Positions 50,652 through 62,204 of a stretch of DNA of 64,000 nucleotides are shown here, piece after piece. Source of the DNA: Paragonimus westermani. Taxonomy: Eukaryota; Platyhelminthes; Trematoda; Plagiorchiida; Troglotrematidae. A program made the position numbers and the translations under genes. Under the pieces are notes generated by a model. The model worked only from the letters and a program-made list of their open reading frames with translations. It was not told the DNA's origin and ran no database searches. Position 1 is the first letter of the stretch, and each line of letters starts with the position of its first letter. The stretch spans positions 42,435-106,434 of the forward strand of contig QNGE01002678.1 of the NCBI GenBank assembly GCA_008508345.1, read 5' to 3'.

Positions 50652-50912
50652 GTCTGATCAGACAGGATGTGGTGCTTTGTGAGTCCAACAATTTATGCGC
50701 CTACGGTTCACTCTGTGCAGTGGCTTCCGGTACTGCCAGTGGCGATGACCAAATCTTCCCATGTGATTGTCGACTGATGAGTTGTGTTGGGGATTTTCCG
50801 GGGCGGCCACTTTGCGCTACCGACGGTCAGACCTATGACAATGAGTGCGCTCTTCGAAAGTCAATGTGCACAACTCAAATGGTCAAACGTGTCCTGCACA
50901 TGGGCAACTGCA
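50652..50912 (+). CDS. agrin/follistatin-type Kazal exon 2 (partial gene)
   Basis: A 261-base internal exon with a strong pyrimidine tract and AG acceptor and the donor A|GTAAGT at 50913, phase 1 at both ends. The 87 residues form a complete follistatin-like module. An EGF/FOLN-like hairpin (C-ESNNL-C-AYGSL-C...C-D-C) is followed by Kazal C-RLMS-C-x9-C-ATDGQTYDNE-C-ALRKSM-C-x13-C, ending HMGNC. The CATDGxTYDNEC core and the CxC hinge are typical of agrin, follistatin and SPARC-family Kazal modules. The product is predicted to be extracellular and disulphide-bonded, either a matrix protein or a protease-inhibitor-like module. Spacing to the neighbouring Kazal exons is 29.2 kb upstream and 3.9 kb downstream. 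The reading stays open upstream of the acceptor, but that part lacks Cys and is taken as intron. Confidence 0.9.
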
Positions 50913-53900
50913 GTAAGTTTTAGTCACTCAACTCCAGGTCATTTGATGGATAAGCATATTTATATGGATAGGTGTTGGTCTCTGATAACATTTGTGAAAG
51001 CGGAAGGAGTGGCCTTCTCTGAAATCTTGGATTTCCCGTTCCAGTGGTCAGTGGCATTCAACAACATTTACCAAACAGCGTTTGAGACCGGTTTGGACAG
51101 ACAAAAATGGCGAAAACATTCTGCATGGAAACCTCAGAACGGAATGATCCTCGTTATCAAAGTCGAAAAACTGACGCAATTACTGGTCGGAGTAACAGAA
51201 CGCTAACTGACATCAGTTTACCTATAATGCAATATTAATGCAAGTTCTAGATACTATCGTAGCAAACTGAAAAGTACTTTTGGCATGTGACCTCCTGATG
51301 GAGACTACTAATGCGCATTCCCCAAACTCCTCTCAGGAACCACATTATATAATTTCAACCTGTTCCTCGTGGGTAAATGGATGTGGAATGAAATTAAGCT
51401 ATTCGGTCCGTGCTTTGCAACATCTCTTAGCCCCGAGGTGGAGCCGCAGATCCTTCCACATTTATCTGTCTAACGAGTGTGGCTTGAGTTAGATTGGAAC
51501 TAGTGGGTAGTCATTCTAACTCACGCATTCGTTGAATCGACAGTCGCATTCGAGTGACCAAACAATTTGCACTGCAACACAAATTTACTGTACTAATATA
51601 GTACTTGTCAATTTACTCATCGTTCGGCATGGCCAGTTAACTCACCTGTTCGAAGCATGCGCCGAACTCATTGCTGGTTGCTTGTCACCGGTCTTCTTGA
51701 CAGGATACTGTCATACTCGGAAGTGGAGACTTCGAATAGCCCTAGAAATCGTACTTGGATTGAAACCTCCCACGCAAGTAATAAGGAGATGACCTGGTAC
51801 TGGTAGCAATAAGCAGCTGTTATTCATGAGTTGGGACGCGGAATTTGCAGATGTACAACAGTATTAAAGAAATCACAGTCTGTCTTTGGCTGATCGTATT
51901 AGCACAGGCAAAGTCATAAACTGTATGTTAACTGGTGCGATACGGAACAGACAAATTGGCGAATAATGGAAGACACAACACTGAGACCGTTTGTCCAATC
52001 CTGATGTTGTATCATTAACGCGACATTTGGATTGGGTCAGATCTTCTGTTGTGTCGGGTTTTGGATAAGCGGTGAGTCCAGTAGATTTCCACCACAAGCA
52101 TACTGCATCCTCCAGAAGGTGACGCTAGTTCGCACACATTCATTCAGATATCCATAAAACTCAGTTGTTTGTTCGTCTTGTTCAAAATTAAAACTGTTCT
52201 TTTATCAATGATATACAAGCTTTCTTCCCTGTAAGGATGTCTCCAGACCTCTTCTGATGATTCCTTGTTCGGGCTATTGCGGGACATATTCGATACAAGC
52301 GTTAATTTCAATTTCCACTGACTTCTCGTTGCATTAAAAGCTTCGACCATGTTCAGATACCACAGAAAGTTGTTCTCTTTCATCAGTGATTACATTTAGG
52401 AATGAGCCCCTCAAAAAAAAAGACCAACTGCGTAACTCAAATTCTGCATATGATTGGTGATCTTCCGCATACGAAGGCATATTTGCTCGAGTGCCAAAAA
52501 ACTATTGTTTTCTACCCTCTTAATTGTTACGAAGAGCAAATAGAAATAACCTGATTTTAATGACTTCTTCCAATCGAGACAAAGATAGAGGCCTGTTTAC
52601 CTTGGGTTACCGATCTAGCCTTATAGTGTCCAATGTTCAGTGAACTTAGGCCCTTTAGGCAACAGATATACATGCCGAGTAATTGCCTACTTACCGTACA
52701 CCGACGCATGTGCTACACGTACAGTCGATGATTACTGCGGATTTTTATGGAAACACCGTACGGTTTCCCAACGATCGTTCACTTACTCATTGCATGAACA
52801 CATTTAGAATTCCTTAAAATGACGTGTGATGACCACGTTTCGCTTGATTCTAAATATGGGCATCATGCAATGTACAAGGTAGATATTGTCTATAACATAT
52901 CGATCTCATAGTTTTCCTCTGTAACACATCTCTGAAGCTGGTCTAATGTCATTAGAAAATGCCGCCACTGTTAATTAAAAAAATTTGAGGCAACACAAAA
53001 GGAAGCGCAACAGTTCAACAATAAAAACTTACGACCGCGTTCTGGATGATGATGGCAAATAAATTAGCTTTACTATGGTGTGAGAGTCGGAATATTGAAT
53101 CCACATGTTGTATCTGGTAAACTACGTTGTCTACATTTTATACATGCATATGAATATGTAATCCTAAATCTTGGCTGTAACTCGTATCCCCCTTGCAAAG
53201 CCGCTATGCATTGAGAACCTGAATTTATTTCATTTCACAGGCCGGATGTATTCATACACATTTATGTGTATACTTTGTACACTACGTTAGAAATCCAATC
53301 GCGTTTTTTAAGAATACAACTGTATTATATTTGCACATTAAATTTGTTTGATTTAGTGGGGATCTCACCAACAGTACCACATAGAGAGAACCAAGAGACT
53401 TTGTGCTATCACTGTAGTAGGGATTTGGAACCTCAGGTTTATAACACTGACCTCATTCTTCTCATACATTCGTACATTCCTGGATTTTTTAAACCAATTT
53501 CCTCTGAGGGGATTTGATGTGTCGGTTTAAAAGTAACTGTTACGGATGCTATAGGTGTTCTTTAGTTCTGTATCCACCTCAAATAGTATATCGATTTATA
53601 GATTTCAATAAGTCGTAACCGGAAGTGATGCGTTCTGCCATGTGTTACAAATTGTTTACCAGAATATAAATCAAGGGATCTCATGGTTGATTGACACAAG
53701 TAAAGAGAGTTGTTGGAAAGCGGTATGTATGGTATAGTGATAAACACATACATCGCTTTATTTGTTTTCATCATATGTATAAACCTAGATGAATGTGTTT
53801 CATGCACATTCTGTTTGATGTTCAATGTACTCTGTCATTAGTGTGTTATAAGATTTAGCTTGAAAATTTATGTGTCAGTTTAGTATCGCTTCATCAATTA

Positions 53901-54825
53901 TGTTTAACCAATCACAGCTAAGTTCAATAAACTTCGGTTTGCCATTCATGCTGATAGATGAATGTCAACATTCGACAGCATTAGATTAATAACGATATAA
54001 CGCAGCCCGGTTTATGATGTGTGGTCTGTTGTTTTAGGCTACGATTCACCAGTCGATATTACGTTTCCAAGACCATTCAAATGTCTCTTTGTGGGATCGG
54101 ATGCTTTCATCCTTGCGGAGAAACCTCCAATACATGAAGCTTGCAAATCGTAGAGACTTCTGGTCAACCGCTCCGCTAATCGTGAGCTGTGACCGATGTA
54201 CTTGTATGCAATTGTGCAGACTTCTCGAACTAGATTTCCCCTTTTCTGCCGCTTGGGTTTTGGACTAACCGTGGTCAGAACCATCATTGTTCAAAGTTGT
54301 GCACGATTTTCCGTGGTATTGACAACGTATGTAATAATTCAAGTTACTTGTCTGCTTCAGCCTTTAACAAGTTGACCTGGATCCGTTTTTCATTCCACTT
54401 CATATACATTCAATGCTTGACTTCATGAATTGTGCGTTTAAAATTCTTACCGCACGATTTTGTCCACCACCACCACAGTCGAGGAGATTTCACTTAGTAT
54501 TAACAGTGAAGTTTTCATTGGCTCATTTCCAACCAATCAGACAGTCGCGCAATAAAACGAATCTGCTATTTCACTAACCAAACCAAAGTCGGATGGCATG
54601 TACACTACGGTCCATCTTGTTGTACAGGCAATATGTCCGAAACAGTTTCTTAAATGCCGGTCGAGTCACGTTCCATGTTCATTACATTTCACTTGTTCTC
54701 GGCTGTAACTCTTCTGTCAAAGACTATTCAGGCTGGCAACTGTAACTCTTTGAACAGACAACCCAGGTCTGAGGAAACGAAGTTAGTCCGAGACTGGACA
54801 CTCGATCAACCATCTGCATCGACAG
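50913..54825. other. candidate 3.9-kb intron
   Basis: No recognised repeat or gene. Short readings only, including 54039-54287 (minus, 82 residues), which was not identified. The part 54654-54825 stays open in the frame of the next exon and is treated under that exon. Confidence 0.45.
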
Positions 54826-55095
54826 ACTCGGATTGTTTCACTTATCGGTTTCCACAAGGCATTCGTAATCCATGTGCAGATTACAAGTGTGCATTTCAGG
54901 CTTGGTGTGTTCCATCACAGGATTTCAAAAGACCCACTTGTGTGTGTTACAACACATGCTACGATGTAGGTGACTCCACAGACAAAGGTCCAGTGTGTGG
55001 CTCGAACGGCCAGGAATATGCTTCTGTGTGTCACCTACGTCGGGAAGCGTGTACCATGATGGTGGATATTGAGATAAAATATAGAGGAAAGTGTG
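54826..55095 (+). CDS. agrin-type Kazal exon 3 (start uncertain)
   Basis: Encodes C-FTYRFPQGIRNP-C-ADYK-C-AFQAW-C-VPSQDFKRPT-C-V-C-YNT-C-x12-C-GSNGQEYASV-C-HLRREA-C-x13-C, a FOLN-like hairpin plus a Kazal domain. The phrases RPTCVC, GPVCGSNG and LRREAC are very like agrin modules. The donor is G|GTAAGT at 55096, phase 1. The acceptor chosen here (AG at 54824-54825) gives phase 1 and a 270-base symmetric exon like the other two, but its pyrimidine tract is modest. Alternatives after AG at 54722, 54757 or 54766 would give phase 0 or 2. The frame is open from 54654, and MFITFHLFSAVTLLSKTIQA (from 54678) looks like a signal peptide, so this could instead be the first exon of a separate gene. The domain call is firm; the 5' limit is not. 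Confidence 0.8.
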
Positions 55096-56392
55096 GTAAG
55101 TTGTGAAGTGATTTTTTGAGTCGTGGGAAAACCATTCAACGTATGGATGTATGGGGTCATGAACCTGAATCGTGTGTTGGTCTTACGTCTCGAAAGCAAG
55201 CTAAAATTGGTGTCCACTTAAACGGGTTCCATGTGCACACATACCGATTAGTGTCTCAACATAAAATAATCAACTCGGTGAAACTAATCCACGATTAGTC
55301 AAGAGACGACGTGAATTAAACTCACTACTTTTTTTTATCAAGTTTTATTTCCATGACCTCAAATTTGTCGCTTCATTTCGTTCACACGGTTTGGTAAATA
55401 CTTTGATTTATTTGTATGTGCGTATTTCGCTGACCTATTTACTAGGAAGGGTGGTGATCAGTTCTTTATAGTATGTGAAATCCAGTAAAATTAGTATGTG
55501 ACATCAATAGCAGAAAGGCTCATATCCTAGAAACAAGCTAATTTGGCCAAATAATCAGCAATTTTAAGCCAGAAATTACTGTCACTTCAGCTCATCAGAG
55601 TGTGCCCATTCAGGATCTGTTTGTCAACATCTGGTGTGTGTGTGTACGGCACAAACAGACAGTAACCATCAACCACACTGAAGAAGATACATGTTGTTGT
55701 GGGTATATTTATACATGGATTATTTGTTAAATTGAAGTAAACAGAGGAAAGATAGACAGGGACGTATGCGAAATGAGACAATGATATCGTACTTAGTGTC
55801 TTGATTGCGTCCATCAGATTACTTTCAAGACAAATGGAAGGTGATAACATCACATTTGATATTCACGATAAAAACGGTTTGGTGCTTAGGATTTTCGGGA
55901 ACTGGGTGGGTTTTTTTTAGTCCGAGTGAGTAGGGCGGGTATACCAAAGAGAACCGAAAAGGTTTACAAGGTAAGTTGGCGTGAGTAGTGTGTGCGTAAC
56001 GGCTAAAATTCGCCCGGAAGCACATGATCTGCTTCGTAGTTGTTACCATCAGATGAACTTCGATCACGCATTCTACACAACTATAAAAATTTGTGGATAA
56101 TAACACGATTGGGCTATTATTTACACTTAAAGTTCACTCTGAACGACCGAGAAGACCAGACTCATCAACCATCCACACACAACAGTCAACGCGGCATTTT
56201 GGCAGCCAAATGTATCTGATCATCTTTAGAATTACATGCCCAAACCGTAAATACTAAGAGAGAATCCGATGAAATGGTCATCATAACCTTTGATTACTAA
56301 TTTCAATAAAATGATATTCATTCACGTCCGGCGCATCCCAGATGCTACCGTACGTCTAGGATCTGGCAGTAAAATCAGAAGACTAGAACAAA
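55096..56392. other. intron downstream of the third Kazal exon
   Basis: No further Kazal exon or recognised domain follows. Minus-strand readings of about 90 residues (55587-55853 and 55825-56106) are unremarkable. Confidence 0.45.
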
Positions 56393-56897
56393 AGGCTTGC
56401 CAGGCGGGCACGCCCCCTAACCGAGTCCGGTGAGCGAACCAACACAACACACCGCTGAAACCACAGCCAGATTGACTGACTGTTTCAGATACCATGAAAA
56501 AATTGCCAGGATTTGATCAGCTTCGGCCATGACTGCAGCTTTTCACTATCTCTCGTTTGGTGAAACAACTGCCGTGATGGCACAGTCCGTTCGTCAGGGC
56601 AATGGCGTGTGCCTAATTTGCCCACTTGAAACTACCGCTGCATGCTGGTTCCCAGTCCAGCATTTCCAGTCGAGCCCTGGATCGGATACAGTGACGTGTA
56701 TGCGCTGTCAGGTGTTATCTATTGCGGACCGTGGTGGCCGATTCACTGAATGGATGGGACGGGGCGAGTTCCCTGTGAATGCGCGTGCACCCTCACCCCC
56801 CCCCAACAGTCAGTCAATCTGGCTGTGGTTTCAGCGGTGTGTTGTGTTGGTTCGCTCACTGGACTCGGTTAGGGGGCATGCCCGTTGGGTAAGCCTT
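56393..56897. mobile_element. foldback/MITE-like element with long inverted termini
   Basis: About 505 bases: a left terminal inverted repeat at 56393-56484, a core at 56485-56804 ending in C9, and a right inverted repeat at 56805-56897. The two termini match over about 92 bases with only a few differences, mostly near the outer ends. The inner parts (AACAGTCAGTCAATCTGGCT and its complement) are identical. No clear target-site duplication was found and no transposase is encoded. The core recurs without termini at 40684-41007. This fits a non-autonomous DNA transposon or foldback element, but the class is not established. The 156-residue reading 56529-56999 runs through the core and right terminus and is probably fortuitous. 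Confidence 0.65.
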
Positions 56898-57525
56898 GTG
56901 TTATGGTCTGTGGTCTTTGTTGCTAGTTCCACAATTCGGGGACGTGGCGCGAGGACTGCCTTCGAAATATCTTGGGTGGCTCCTGGATTGGGCGAATGAG
57001 AGTTAAATTGAAATTCCATCGTTAGTTTCCGAATTTGCCCAGAACCGTCAATCTCAGTAAAACATTTTTTCACATAGCAGTTCTATTTGATTTTTAGATG
57101 CAGATATGCACATTTGACGTAAAGGCCTGTAATTCTGTCCACTTCGATTATCACAGGTGCAAACACTAGCTGAAAAGGCGCGTCCTTTAACTACGATCGA
57201 TGACCAATCATTTCCCAGTTACGCACGCCGAAACTACTTAATACAATAACGCAGTCTACTGCAGCACCGCTTCCCCACTCTTATCGATAAATGCAATCAA
57301 CCTGCGTGTCGTTGAGACAACGTTAATCCCAGCGTCAGTCACTTTTTATGAGATGTTACGAAGGTTTCCACCGTACACAACCCAAATCGTTTAACTACAC
57401 GCATTCATAATCACCGATACTAAGCGGTAGTCTCATAAGCGAATATCATTCATGCTGTTTGAGGACACGAAACAATGTGGAACACAACACAGCAATACTA
57501 CAGAAAGCAAATTGCACAAGTTCAT
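56898..57525. other. no gene seen
   Basis: Spacer between the foldback element and the next Penelope-like relic. No motif or shared repeat was recognised. Confidence 0.4.
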
Positions 57526-58540
57526 CAGGGCAGCAAGAAGACACACTGCGAGATGTAAACATTTCGTTTACTCATCAGTCAGTTACATAAAACATTCAGT
57601 TATATGGGTTAAGCGCGTAGCGTCAAAACATGACATATTTGTAATCAGGATTCACTGCCACGACAACGAAATTGATTTCGTCATCACCTTTTGCCCACAT
57701 AGAGTCGGTGCGTGACGTTTGATCAACATTGTCTCAGAGAACGCCAACAATCCAGGGTTGCGATTGCACAATGGGACCGTGAACTAAGTGGCGGGGTCAA
57801 CCACATGACCTGTTGCAACTAGGTGTTTCGCGATCGAAGACGCCGGATTTGTGTTCGGGTATTGGTATGCTGACCCGCCTTGGGTCAGTGTTTGCACTAG
57901 CTACTTGGGGATGTGCTCCGCCTTCTTCTGTCGTAAATTTCGGTCCGTTCTGCCGATGTATGAATCACCGCAACTGCAGGTGAACTGGCAGATAACGCGA
58001 GAGACAGAGTTTTCCGAGAAGGAACAGTCGGGGCAGTGGAGGATCATTCTGCGGATGGAGAGCAACAAGCACAATTCCGCCGCGGGATATGTGCGATCAA
58101 TGACAGATTTCATCTTTCGACCTAAATCGGTAATATTGTGGTCAACTGTGTAAGGAAGGTTGATAAAAACCTGCTTTTTCGGCAATAACTGTGGTTGAGA
58201 GGTAACCACTCGTTCTTTGCAATAAATTTCAATAAATTCGGCCGGATATCCATTTCTCAAGCAGAACACTCCTCAAGAGCTCCTCCTCCGAATTTGGGCT
58301 GTCGGCCGTGTACAGTTTCCTTGCTCGGTGAAAAACATTTCGTACCAAACTAAGTTTGTAAGCCACGGGTGCAAATAAAGAGTATAGTACGTATGCCTAC
58401 TCCATGTGGCTTTTCGATAAACAACCTACTGAGTGTGTGGTCTAAGGGCCTAGAAATAAGGGCGTCTAGGAATGGTAGTGAGTTATCTAACTTTTGTTCA
58501 TAGGTGACACGGAGATTTTAATGAGTGGAGTTAAGCTGAT
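57526..58540 (-). mobile_element. Penelope-like element, 5'-truncated, with GIY-YIG
   Basis: On the minus strand the relic starts in the RT palm-thumb (TYEQKLDNSLPFLDALISRP near 58450-58510). It passes through frame breaks to a 122-residue ORF (57901-58269) and continues 3' with HLVATGHVVDPATSFTV and LLAFSETMLIKRHAPTLCGQ (57650-57850 in another frame), the conserved region after the PLE nuclease. The last about 220 bases (57526-57747) are repeated in inverted orientation just upstream of its truncated 5' side (58550-58752), an arrangement often seen at PLE insertions. Confidence 0.82.
57901..58269 (-). pseudogene. Penelope-like GIY-YIG endonuclease domain
   Basis: Begins LRNGYPAEFI, the end of the RT thumb. 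A linker with KKQVFINLPYTVDHNITDLG follows, then TYPAAELCLLLSIRRMI and the nuclease core QFTCSCGDSYIGRTDRNLRQ (residues 95-114), then EHIPK. The YIG and the catalytic Arg of GRT are present, and the upstream CxC pattern is intact. The reading ends in a stop right after EHIPK, and the C-terminal part of the domain lies in another frame. The domain normally nicks target DNA for PLE insertion; this copy is broken. Confidence 0.85.
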
Positions 58541-58549
58541 GAAAAAGAA

Positions 58550-58752
58550 TTGGCGTCCCCCGAGACAATGTTGATCAAGCGTCACGCACCGGCTCTATGT
58601 GGGCAAAAGGTGATGACGCAATCAATTTCGTTGTCGTGGCATTGAAACCTGATTACAACTAACTTAACCCATATAACCGAATTTTTTATGTAACTGACTG
58701 ACGAGAAAAAACGAAATGTTTGCACCTCGCAATGTGTCTTCTTGCTGTCCTG
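58550..58752 (+). repeat. inverted partial copy of the Penelope 3' end
   Basis: Reverse complement of 57526-57747 at roughly 85 percent identity, with several short indels. It corresponds to the end of the PLE reading frame and the following untranslated part, lying in the opposite direction to the main relic. This may be the PLE-typical terminal repeat in inverted form, or a second insertion. Confidence 0.65.
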
Positions 58753-59900
58753 GTGAGATGGATAAAGGGAACTCAGTGTTTTAAATCCCATAAAGTCAGA
58801 AAGCTAGTGAAAGATGTTAAAAATGCTGTAAATTTGGAGAGATTTCCGGAATATCTGACAACTTAACTGCATATAGGAATAATGTCACTGGCGATAACCT
58901 TTCACTCACTCAAAAATATTTAATTATTTAATGGCTTTCTTAAAAACAACGGAATTGAAGTAGGACAATTATCGAACAGTTTTGACAGAACGCATGGGGT
59001 AGATTCATTTGGAACGACCGGACATCTTGAGTACTGCTCAAGAGCGAAACTGCTAAAGGTTTATGTGTGCTAAGCCGGTCGTATTTGATGCGCGGTCAAT
59101 GAACCTGTGGCGTAAATGAGTATATCCTAGAAACATGTGCCGGAAGTGGCTAGGATAATCAACACCGATGCGCTCTAGCAAGAACAAAAAATGAACCTGA
59201 TGGTATCTTAAAAGATGGCTGGCAAGAGATACGTCCGAATACGATTGAAGCAATGTGTGAAAGCATATTTTTCCGTGGGTTCTATAGTCCGGCGACCTAT
59301 TTGGATATGGCCTTCTTTTCACGCTTCTTATAGTTCAATAGTAGTTAATCGGATCGTAAATTAAACTTTGATCATCGTACACCGGAGGTGTACGTGGTAA
59401 CCAGTAATCAGTCGGAATCTGATCAGACTGCTATAGTTAAATTTTAAGTCATAAACCCTTAAAATGATGTCCACCCTACCCAACTACTCTGTAAAACAAA
59501 ACAATTAGTCCTGTTCAAGAATTTGAGGTTTACGATGAGAAGATAGAAAATTACTGATACAGACAAACCACAAAAATAACTCCACTTCGTTTTTCGACCA
59601 ACCGGCTGTCTTACGTGAGGAGGTGTTATCAGGGAAGTGACATTTAATTCAACGAACATCTGGTGCACATTCCACTTTTACAGAGTAACCTCGACTTGCG
59701 TAAATGCTGAAAATATACACTGAACGGTAGGCAACATTATGCACGGAGTATATTCGTAGAAACAACAGATTATTGTGTCCTTGGTAGACCCTGTACACCT
59801 ACGCGGATTCTTCTTTCTAATATGTAAATGATTTGGCAAACCTCGCTAATACTTGGCTTAAGAAAACAGTTCCGATGTTTTCTCATTGCGTGTCCACGTG
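58753..59900. other. no gene seen
   Basis: Short minus-strand readings only (59053-59322 and 59459-59668), with no domain. No shared repeat was recognised. Confidence 0.4.
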
Positions 59901-60784
59901 GTATCCATTTTGCTGTACGTATAACACCGATCTTGTCACCTTCACCCCTCAGTCGTTCTGCTGAATTCATCCATTCAGTGCCTTCAACGTTCTCCATTCT
60001 CAGTCAAACAACCCACCACAACGTTTCACCTAGAAACATTCGATCTGAGACTGAGATATTTACAAATGTTGTGCATTAACACATCACTACGAATTATCAT
60101 TGTCAATGGTAGACTTTGTTGTTATGGTTTGCAGATTTCTGTCACAAGTGTTGCCACTCACTCTCCGTGCATCGACCGTGTTCTGTCTGGTGTGTGTCAG
60201 GTTGTAAGCCTGCTTTTCATTGACGTCATCCTTCTCGGGGAGTTCGCATCGGCTCACATACCAGCATCAGTCTGTTTTAGAGACGTCATCACGGAAGAAA
60301 GTGGCAATCCCTATTGTAGGTTTTCATTACCAGACCTACACAGAATGCCAACTGATTGACCGTTGCTGAGCCATCAAGTCGTTCGTAACATCAGATGGCT
60401 TTGGGCACAGTGTATAAATGACCGGTCTAGAAGAATGCAGATGTTGCGACAGTGCATATCAGTCAGTGAATACTGCTAGTCGACCTGTTCACATTTTGTG
60501 TGAGGAGCATCTGGTAGAGAACATTAGTGTTTGATCTCTTTCATGTTTTTGCACAAATTCCATCTCTGACTCAATTGGCAAGGTTGTTTTGCATGATCTA
60601 CTAACTTGTACATCTTGAGAGTGGCTTTGATGGGGAGGTGATGTTAGTACAGATATCTCAATGTTTTGTATTCTCCGTTACAACTGACAGCAGTGAAAAA
60701 AGATGCGTATCCGTGGTACAGATTCGGCAGAAAATGTTGTCAGAAACGCTTTAACAGTGTAGAACTATACACTGGTACAGCACG
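59901..60784 (+). repeat. left arm of large inverted repeat
   Basis: Matches 62426-63288 in reverse complement, essentially without mismatch wherever I compared it from about 59954 to 60784. Outside that it has an additional 22 bases (near 59932-59953) that the right arm lacks, and similarity fades at the outer edge. A 97-residue reading (60066-60359) is identical in both arms but has no recognised domain. The minus strand 59770-59997 is also open (75 residues, with AKWIPRGHAMRK). No transposase, terminal motif or target-site duplication was identified. Confidence 0.85.
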
Positions 60785-61089
60785 ATCCAAATGCCAACGG
60801 TAGTTGTAGTGGGGTACTTGTGTAAACAGTGGGAACTAACAGACAGGCTTCTGGACCCTATCACTCAGTAGCCATCTGAAAGTCGACGTTCCAAGCAAAC
60901 TTCAGTCTTGACTACCGTTGTTAACTAGATTGTGAGTGAAGTATGTGTGCTGTATTCTGTAACAACTCATAAGAACGATAATTCAAACCAGTTCGAGTGA
61001 TGAGAGAGCAGGCGATATCCTCATGGTCGTTCGTTCTAAACATTGCTCGCAAATGAGTGTAGCTAAACCATCTGTTGTCATGATTTGAT

Positions 61090-61207
61090 GGTGTCTAATA
61101 TGAGCTAAATGGCACAGCGATCAGCACAGTGATTACCTCATAAAAGCGTTTCCAACGTTCTTGCCCTGACCATGAGAAGATATGCACTCCTGACGTGCTC
61201 TTTTCAT
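61090..61207 (+). repeat. SINE-like family 2, partial diverged copy
   Basis: Reads AAATGGCACAGCGATCAGCA and then GATTACCTCATAAAAGCG and GATATGCACTCCTGACG, which correspond in order to the A-box, CCTCATGGAAGCG and ATATGCACTACTGACGAGC segments of the longer copies. Confidence 0.5.
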
Positions 61208-61393
61208 GCACTTGTCAAGACTAATACTATACTGTCAATGTGATGTTTTCCAGGGGTATCACTTCCTAATTTGCACTGTTTACGCAACTACTCAGGTGGC
61301 TGCGCTGGGAGCTACACAGAGAAGGCAAACTGACAGCAAGGTAGTCGTGCGAATGGATGATCCAAGGTGACTTGTGACTTGATGATGAATTAC

Positions 61394-61633
61394 CTCCAGC
61401 TTCATCCAAGCTAATCTCGTAATCCATATTGGGTACAGGGTTGAAATTCAGGAAGTCTTCTGTATGGCTCAAGTCATGGCTACTCGACATTGCAATCCAT
61501 CTTGTGTGCTCAAAAATACTTTGTTCTGATGTTGTATCTACTCTGTTGTTCCAGATTGTTAGTCTTCCCTCCTCCTCCCGACTGGCTAATTTTTTAATCC
61601 AAGATTTCTGCTTTGAGCGCCATTGTTCAATGG
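61394..61633 (-). pseudogene. possible broken coding exon in the repeat spacer
   Basis: On the minus strand a pyrimidine-rich AG (CTTCAATTTCAAG) precedes, and GGTAATTC follows, a 240-base segment. Its first frame reads IEQWRSKQKSWIKKLASREE, continues hydrophilic to DGLQCRVAMT and then stops. A second frame takes over at the same place with MSSSHDLSHTEDFLNFNPVP and an acidic stretch. The pattern suggests a real exon with a one- or two-base indel. I do not recognise the protein family. Confidence 0.22.
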
Positions 61634-62204
61634 CTTGAAATTGAAGTCAGAGTTAAGTGTGCTCAGAATATATGAAATGCAATTCCGGAACTGCTCACGT
61701 GACCTACGTCTCCTTATTGTTCGTAATTATGGTAACTTGGAAAAAGGTTTGCAATCCCAACACCGCAAATGTTAGCTTGATGCAAGACACACACCACCCT
61801 CATTGTGAACGGTACCGTTAGTGCACAATAGTACACGGCCACCCAAATGGACTAAGCTCTTTGGAGCACAGTTACACTGAATGAACCAAGAATACCAATT
61901 ATTCAGTAAGTTTCCTTCGTCCATTCTGAAAGGTCAGTCCAAGTCAACCCGAGTCAGGGAACACCGTGATAAAACAATTTCATTAAAATAACAACATAGG
62001 TCCACCACTAAGAACGACCGCAGGTTTATACTTCAAAATATTGGATTGCAATAAGATTTACTCCCTCCCGTTCCCCTAACACACTGGTAGATTACAATCT
62101 TTGGCAATAAGAGAATGCAGGGAATTGTTTCCCATTTACACCGATAAATGTATAAAGTCAGGAGCCAGCGAACGTGACTGTGCGTTTAGATGTGATGATT
62201 CAAT

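Noticed and set aside
50784..51206. 140-residue ORF overlapping the second Kazal exon in another frame
   Set aside because: A shadow reading that runs through the consensus donor into the intron, with no Cys pattern or domain.
56529..56999. 156-residue ORF in the foldback element as a transposase
   Set aside because: No DDE or other nuclease signature. The reading passes through the core, the poly-C run and the inverted terminus.
59770..59997. Minus-strand reading with AKWIPRG, reminiscent of the start of periodic-tryptophan (PWP1-like) proteins
   Set aside because: The likeness is only a few residues, the expected following sequence is absent, and the right repeat arm carries a frame-shifting 22-base difference here.
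60066..60359. 97-residue ORF present twice at 100 percent identity as a gene pair
   Set aside because: Its identity follows from the inverted repeat, and the DNA outside the ORF is equally conserved. No domain or splice signal supports coding.
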